Shown here: positions 5,051 through 7,922 of the stretch, in pieces | Layout of the letters: each line of letters opens with the position of its first letter | Numbering within the stretch: position 1 is the stretch's first letter | From: Pseudomonadota bacterium | GTDB lineage: Bacteria; Pseudomonadota; Gammaproteobacteria; UBA6186; Azoamicaceae | Length of the DNA: 7,922 nucleotides | Direction: 5' to 3' | Assembly (NCBI GenBank): GCA_021848375.1 | Contig: JAJZUR010000069.1 | Location: 1-7,922 of the forward strand | Position numbers and translations under genes: made by a program | Notes under the pieces: model-generated | Told to the model about the DNA's origin: nothing | What the model saw: only the letters and a program-made list of their open reading frames with translations | Database searches by the model: none

Positions 5051-7922
5051 CATAAACATACCGCTATCATATTGCACATCGATGCCAATGCCAGGAGTGA
5101 CTTGATTTCGGCTATCCGTATAATAATCTACTATATAGTTTCCAGGCTGTCCGACTAAATTGGCGATCAACGGCCCTTTCTTTAGGACTTGCTTATGAAC
5201 GAAACCTACTTGCGCATTGGGTGAGATAAATCCTTTGGAAAATTGATTCGCAAACTCAAAGGTTTTCGTCAACTTAATGCCCACTTCACTGCGTAAGAAA
5301 TCAGAAGAACGAGCTTGTATATTCTGATCTAATGACTGCGCATCGGTTGTTGTAAATGCGCCTTCATGCACAAAACTGTAATCGATATTTACATAAGGTG
5401 TAATTTCGATATTGTTATAAACATGATGATAACCCATTCCAAGATGCGGCGCTAACTCGTATCCATTATGACTGCCTAACATATAGCGATCCACTGCAGC
5501 AAATTGAATATGCTGGCGCGAACTAAAATGAATCGATCCAATTAAACCTGATACATCTACATAGAAATTTTCTTTATAAAAAGTTCCATAAACGGTTGCA
5601 AATGAATTGGAAACACTGCCTCTTCCCGCATTCAGATCCGCATTAAAACCGACATAACTCACGGCACGCCCTATCCCAACACCAACGAAGATATCCTTAT
5701 ACGGGTTATAATCTATGCCGCCAATCAAACCTCCCGTTCTGGCATCATAAGCAGGACTAACATCTTGTGCTTTTTGTTTGGCAAAATGGCCAAATCCATA
5801 TAGCCAAATTCCACCGGGTTTTCCAGTCATTTGTAACAAAGGCTGCATTTGATTATCTGCATCTAACGCAATCCCATGATGAGTTGTTTTAAAGTTAGGA
5901 TTCCATTGTTGCGATTTGCCTTGGAATTGTTTTATATCATTAAATGGTTGGGCAAAAATTGGAGCCAATTCTTCTGTCGCCTGATAATGACGAAGCGCAT
6001 TAAGCCGAGAAGCATTCAAACCATTAAATAATGCGCTATTTTCTTGTACAACGACCGTATCTGCCATAAATCGGCCCGGACTCACGCTTTCTAATGCCGC
6101 AAATAATTCTATTGTAGGCAGATTCAAAAGCGGGCCTACAATGTTATCTGCTAAATCGGTTCCAACGGCTGGAAGCGGCAAACTATCTATATAATTTGCA
6201 ACGGCTATTTGATTTGGATTTGCGCCGCTGAGATTGGGCGTCAGATCTATCCGCGTAAAAGCAATATCGACAGTTGCACCCGTTGTGCTATACACCACTT
6301 CGATTAAATAGGGTCCAATATTAATTGGCGTCACCGAACTAAATTGTCCAATCACATTTGCTGCAGTTAAGAAAGTATCTTGTCGTCCACCCTGATAAGT
6401 TCCTGGATCTGCCGTAATTTGTAACGTTCCGCCTAACGTGGCTGTTCCCGTTACATTTATTTTAGAGATTTGTCCTGAACCATTTAATTCAATTTGGGTA
6501 ATTGAGCCCGGATTTAACGTCAGATTTCCATTAATGTTTTGCGTCCCAATGGAATTCCCCGGCGAATATGTGCCGCCGCTATTTACCGTGACAATGCCTG
6601 CCAGTGTACCCGTACCCCCTAACGTTGCGCCGCTATTCACAACAATTGGACTCGTCAATACGCCATTGACTGATAAGCGTCCCGCATTGACTGTGGTACT
6701 ACTTGCTGAATGATTGGTACCTGCCGCTAAAATTAAATTTCCAACGTTTTCTTTTGTGATAGTGCCAGTCCCCGTAATGTTGCTTGTATAAGTACCGGTT
6801 GTTGCTTGATCGAATATCACCGCTGCGTTATTTGCAATTGGGCCTGGTATACTAGAGGTATTGCCTTGCAAAGTTCCGCCGCTAACTGTTGTACCCCGTG
6901 AATAACTATTGGCGCCGGTTAAAATCCACTTACCCGTTCCTTGTTTAGTGACGGCGCCATTCCCTGAAATTGCACCAGAATAAGTAACACTTGCAGTATT
7001 GGTGCCCGCTGTTAGATTGCCGCCATTGGTGGTGACTGAGCCAGCGCCAGACAAATCGCCAACAGTTTGATCATATCCATTTAAATCAAAAATGCCTGCT
7101 AAATTCAGTGCTGCGCTGTTTGCAATGGTATTGGCAATACCTGCTTGTAAAGTTGTCCCTGCTGGTACCGTTGTTGATCCGCTATAAAGATTGGTATTGG
7201 TTAATTTAACAGTAACGCCTCCCATAATCGTTAAATTACCCGTTCCACTCATCACACCACTATAAGTGCCTGAAACCACTTGATTAAATATCACTGCGCC
7301 ATTGTTGAGAATTGCGCCTTGGATGCCGCCGCCAACACCAACACTGCCGATCAAGGTACTGGCAGTGACGGTAGTGCCGCCGCCATAACTATTCGCGCCC
7401 GATAATGTAAATGTCCCGCCTCCTGTGACAGTTAAACTTCCAGTACCACTCATTACATCTGCATAAGTTCCTGAAGTCGCTTGATTAAAAACAACCATAC
7501 CGCTATTCGCTATGTTTCCTTGTAAACTGGCATTCGTTCCGACTGTTCCAATTAATGTTCCTGACGACAACGTTGTACCATTGCTATAGGTATTAATCCC
7601 ACTTAATGTCGTTGTTCCGCCGCCGGTAATTGTGAATGCGCCAGATCCATTCCCATCGACAATATTTCCGGTAAAATGATTATTAAAGCCGCCAGTATTC
7701 ACCATTCCACCGCCAGTATTGAGAGTAAAAGATCGCGCAGTGGTAATTCCTGTTGTCATTATCTCCAAAGTACCGGAATTAAACGTTAATGCACCACTCG
7801 TATTCCCTAAATTCGCATCGCTGCTGATCTGCAAAGTTCCCGTCGTAATAGTTGTCCCTCCAGAATAGTCATTTCCAGTATTCGTAATGGTGGTTGTTCC
7901 AGCTCCAACAAAGCTAATGCCT
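4973..7922 (-). CDS. Type V autotransporter, N-terminal part beyond window edge
   Basis: Self-secreting outer-membrane protein: a C-terminal barrel inserts via the BAM complex and the repeat-rich passenger is exposed outside. The frame is open to the right edge, giving 982 visible residues (numbered from the first whole codon, at 7921); signal peptide and start are not in the window. Residues 6-418 are a Gly/Thr/Ser/Asn-rich beta-helix passenger with six PATR-type repeats. About 434-559 is the pertactin/AIDA-like junction region (SPGNSIGTQNINGNLTL, then GTATLGGTLQIT). A linker with NQIAVANYID and SPGRFMAD follows. About 701-982 is the autotransporter barrel (GGIWLYGFGHF, then alternating aromatic strands), ending RVGVVF with the terminal Phe expected of BAM substrates. 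I see no cysteine, which is usual for these proteins. No protease or other catalytic motif is visible in the passenger, so adhesin or surface protein is likelier. The stop lies inside ygfZ, in a 78-bp convergent overlap. Confidence 0.95.
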   Translation of the reverse strand, partial: GISFVGAGTTTITNTGNDYSGGTTITTGTLQISSDANLGNTSGALTFNSGTLEIMTTGITTARSFTLNTGGGMVNTGGFNNHFTGNIVDGNGSGAFTITGGGTTTLSGINTYSNGTTLSSGTLIGTVGTNASLQGNIANSGMVVFNQATSGTYADVMSGTGSLTVTGGGTFTLSGANSYGGGTTVTASTLIGSVGVGGGIQGAILNNGAVIFNQVVSGTYSGVMSGTGNLTIMGGVTVKLTNTNLYSGSTTVPAGTTLQAGIANTIANSAALNLAGIFDLNGYDQTVGDLSGAGSVTTNGGNLTAGTNTASVTYSGAISGNGAVTKQGTGKWILTGANSYSRGTTVSGGTLQGNTSSIPGPIANNAAVIFDQATTGTYTSNITGTGTITKENVGNLILAAGTNHSASSTTVNAGRLSVNGVLTSPIVVNSGATLGGTGTLAGIVTVNSGGTYSPGNSIGTQNINGNLTLNPGSITQIELNGSGQISKINVTGTATLGGTLQITADPGTYQGGRQDTFLTAANVIGQFSSVTPINIGPYLIEVVYSTTGATVDIAFTRIDLTPNLSGANPNQIAVANYIDSLPLPAVGTDLADNIVGPLLNLPTIELFAALESVSPGRFMADTVVVQENSALFNGLNASRLNALRHYQATEELAPIFAQPFNDIKQFQGKSQQWNPNFKTTHHGIALDADNQMQPLLQMTGKPGGIWLYGFGHFAKQKAQDVSPAYDARTGGLIGGIDYNPYKDIFVGVGIGRAVSYVGFNADLNAGRGSVSNSFATVYGTFYKENFYVDVSGLIGSIHFSSRQHIQFAAVDRYMLGSHNGYELAPHLGMGYHHVYNNIEITPYVNIDYSFVHEGAFTTTDAQSLDQNIQARSSDFLRSEVGIKLTKTFEFANQFSKGFISPNAQVGFVHKQVLKKGPLIANLVGQPGNYIVDYYTDSRNQVTPGIGIDVQYDSGMFMSTGIDAEIGRGYTSYDVSFRVGVVF
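4976..5821 (-). other. Autotransporter beta-barrel domain
   Basis: The last ~282 residues of the autotransporter form the translocator barrel. It starts at GKPGGIWLYGFGHF and runs through repeated amphipathic strands such as GGLIGGIDYNPYKDIFVGVGIGR (interior glycines, aromatic girdle residues), then YELAPHLGMGYHH and ITPYVNIDYSFVHEG. The final strand is TSYDVSFRVGVVF. Length and the C-terminal aromatic signature match the usual 12-stranded domain. Confidence 0.9.
6668..6745 (-). repeat. PATR-like passenger repeat, degenerate copy
   Basis: Residues 393-418 of the visible autotransporter (VGNLILAAGTNHSASSTTVN...) keep the GTxTLSGANxYSGGTTVxxGTL pattern only loosely: N, STTV and the following G remain. 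It is the last copy before the junction region. Confidence 0.65.
6863..6940 (-). repeat. PATR passenger repeat (LTGANSYSRGTTVSGGTLQG)
   Basis: Residues 328-353 match the passenger-associated transport repeat consensus closely. It is followed, as in the tandem units to the right, by an IANNAAVIFDQATTGTY segment. That makes it a fourth, diverged copy of the longer unit, displaced by an interposed stretch of about 27 residues. Confidence 0.85.
7145..7624 (-). repeat. Tandem 67-residue (201-bp) passenger repeats with PATR cores
   Basis: PATR cores begin at visible residues 100, 167 and 234, exactly 67 residues apart. The first unit (7424-7624) and second (7223-7423) share about 40 of 67 residues by hand alignment, including TLIG, the FNQ..SGTY block and VMSGTG. 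The third (from 7222) keeps its core (TNTNLYSGSTTVPAGTTLQ) and then diverges. Each unit is a PATR strand-turn motif plus an IxNxGxVxFNQ spacer. The regular period suggests in-frame duplication with later drift. Confidence 0.85.
7829..7906 (-). repeat. PATR passenger repeat at the right edge
   Basis: Residues 6-31 of the visible autotransporter (GAGTTTITNTGNDYSGGTTI...) fit the PATR pattern. Because this copy lies upstream of a TTG at 7834 that begins a long frame, it shows that the gene does not start there and continues beyond the window. Confidence 0.8.

Noticed and set aside
6438..6713. 91-codon plus-strand frame
   Set aside because: Antisense to the repeat-rich autotransporter passenger; its Pro/Val-rich composition is the complement of Gly/Thr/Asn codons.
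7832..7834. TTG as the autotransporter start
   Set aside because: The frame continues upstream to the window edge with a further PATR repeat, and no signal peptide follows this codon, so it is an internal leucine.
1..7922. tRNA, rRNA, CRISPR, insertion sequence or attachment site
   Set aside because: No cloverleaf, spaced direct repeats, transposase frame or terminal inverted repeats were seen; the only repeats are the in-frame passenger units.

Overview
This window reads as chromosomal DNA of a moderately AT-rich gammaproteobacterium. It holds a compacted version of the rpoE/algU – lepA – lepB neighbourhood next to the sdhE–ygfX/ygfZ divergent cluster, with a large autotransporter gene abutting it. 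RpoE resembles the Enterobacteriaceae/Pseudomonas stress sigma factor very closely. A long PATR-type autotransporter beside a reduced housekeeping block would fit a host-associated lineage (for example Legionellales/Coxiella-like), but the window does not settle this.

Layout, from position 1: lepB (signal peptidase I, minus strand, C-terminal end cut by the window edge) overlaps the end of lepA (EF4, minus) by an ATGA junction. A 128-bp gap with a weak terminator-like hairpin separates lepA from rpoE (ECF sigma factor, minus). In the classical E. coli and Pseudomonas order, rseABC or mucABCD lie in that gap; here they are absent. Upstream of rpoE is a 124-bp gap with a plausible sigma-70-type promoter and a perfect 8-bp hairpin around the rpoE ribosome binding site. 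Then come ygfX and sdhE (minus, overlapping, clearly an operon). A 69-bp divergent promoter region follows, then ygfZ (plus).

From 4973 to the right edge the minus strand carries one very long open frame. It is the C-terminal 982 residues of a type V autotransporter: PATR passenger repeats, a junction/autochaperone-like region and a C-terminal beta-barrel ending in Phe. Its N-terminus lies beyond 7922. Its last 26 codons are antisense to, and in codon register with, the last 26 codons of ygfZ, so the two genes overlap tail to tail by 78 bp.

Functionally, RpoE (envelope stress transcription), LepB (removal of signal peptides), LepA (translation fidelity/initiation) and the autotransporter all touch envelope biogenesis or protein synthesis. 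SdhE, YgfX and YgfZ are small maturation proteins for flavin and Fe-S enzymes. No RNA gene, CRISPR array, insertion sequence or gene-free stretch over 300 bp was seen. I see no wholly new system. The most unusual points are the rpoE leader hairpin together with the missing anti-sigma genes, and the ygfZ/autotransporter overlap.
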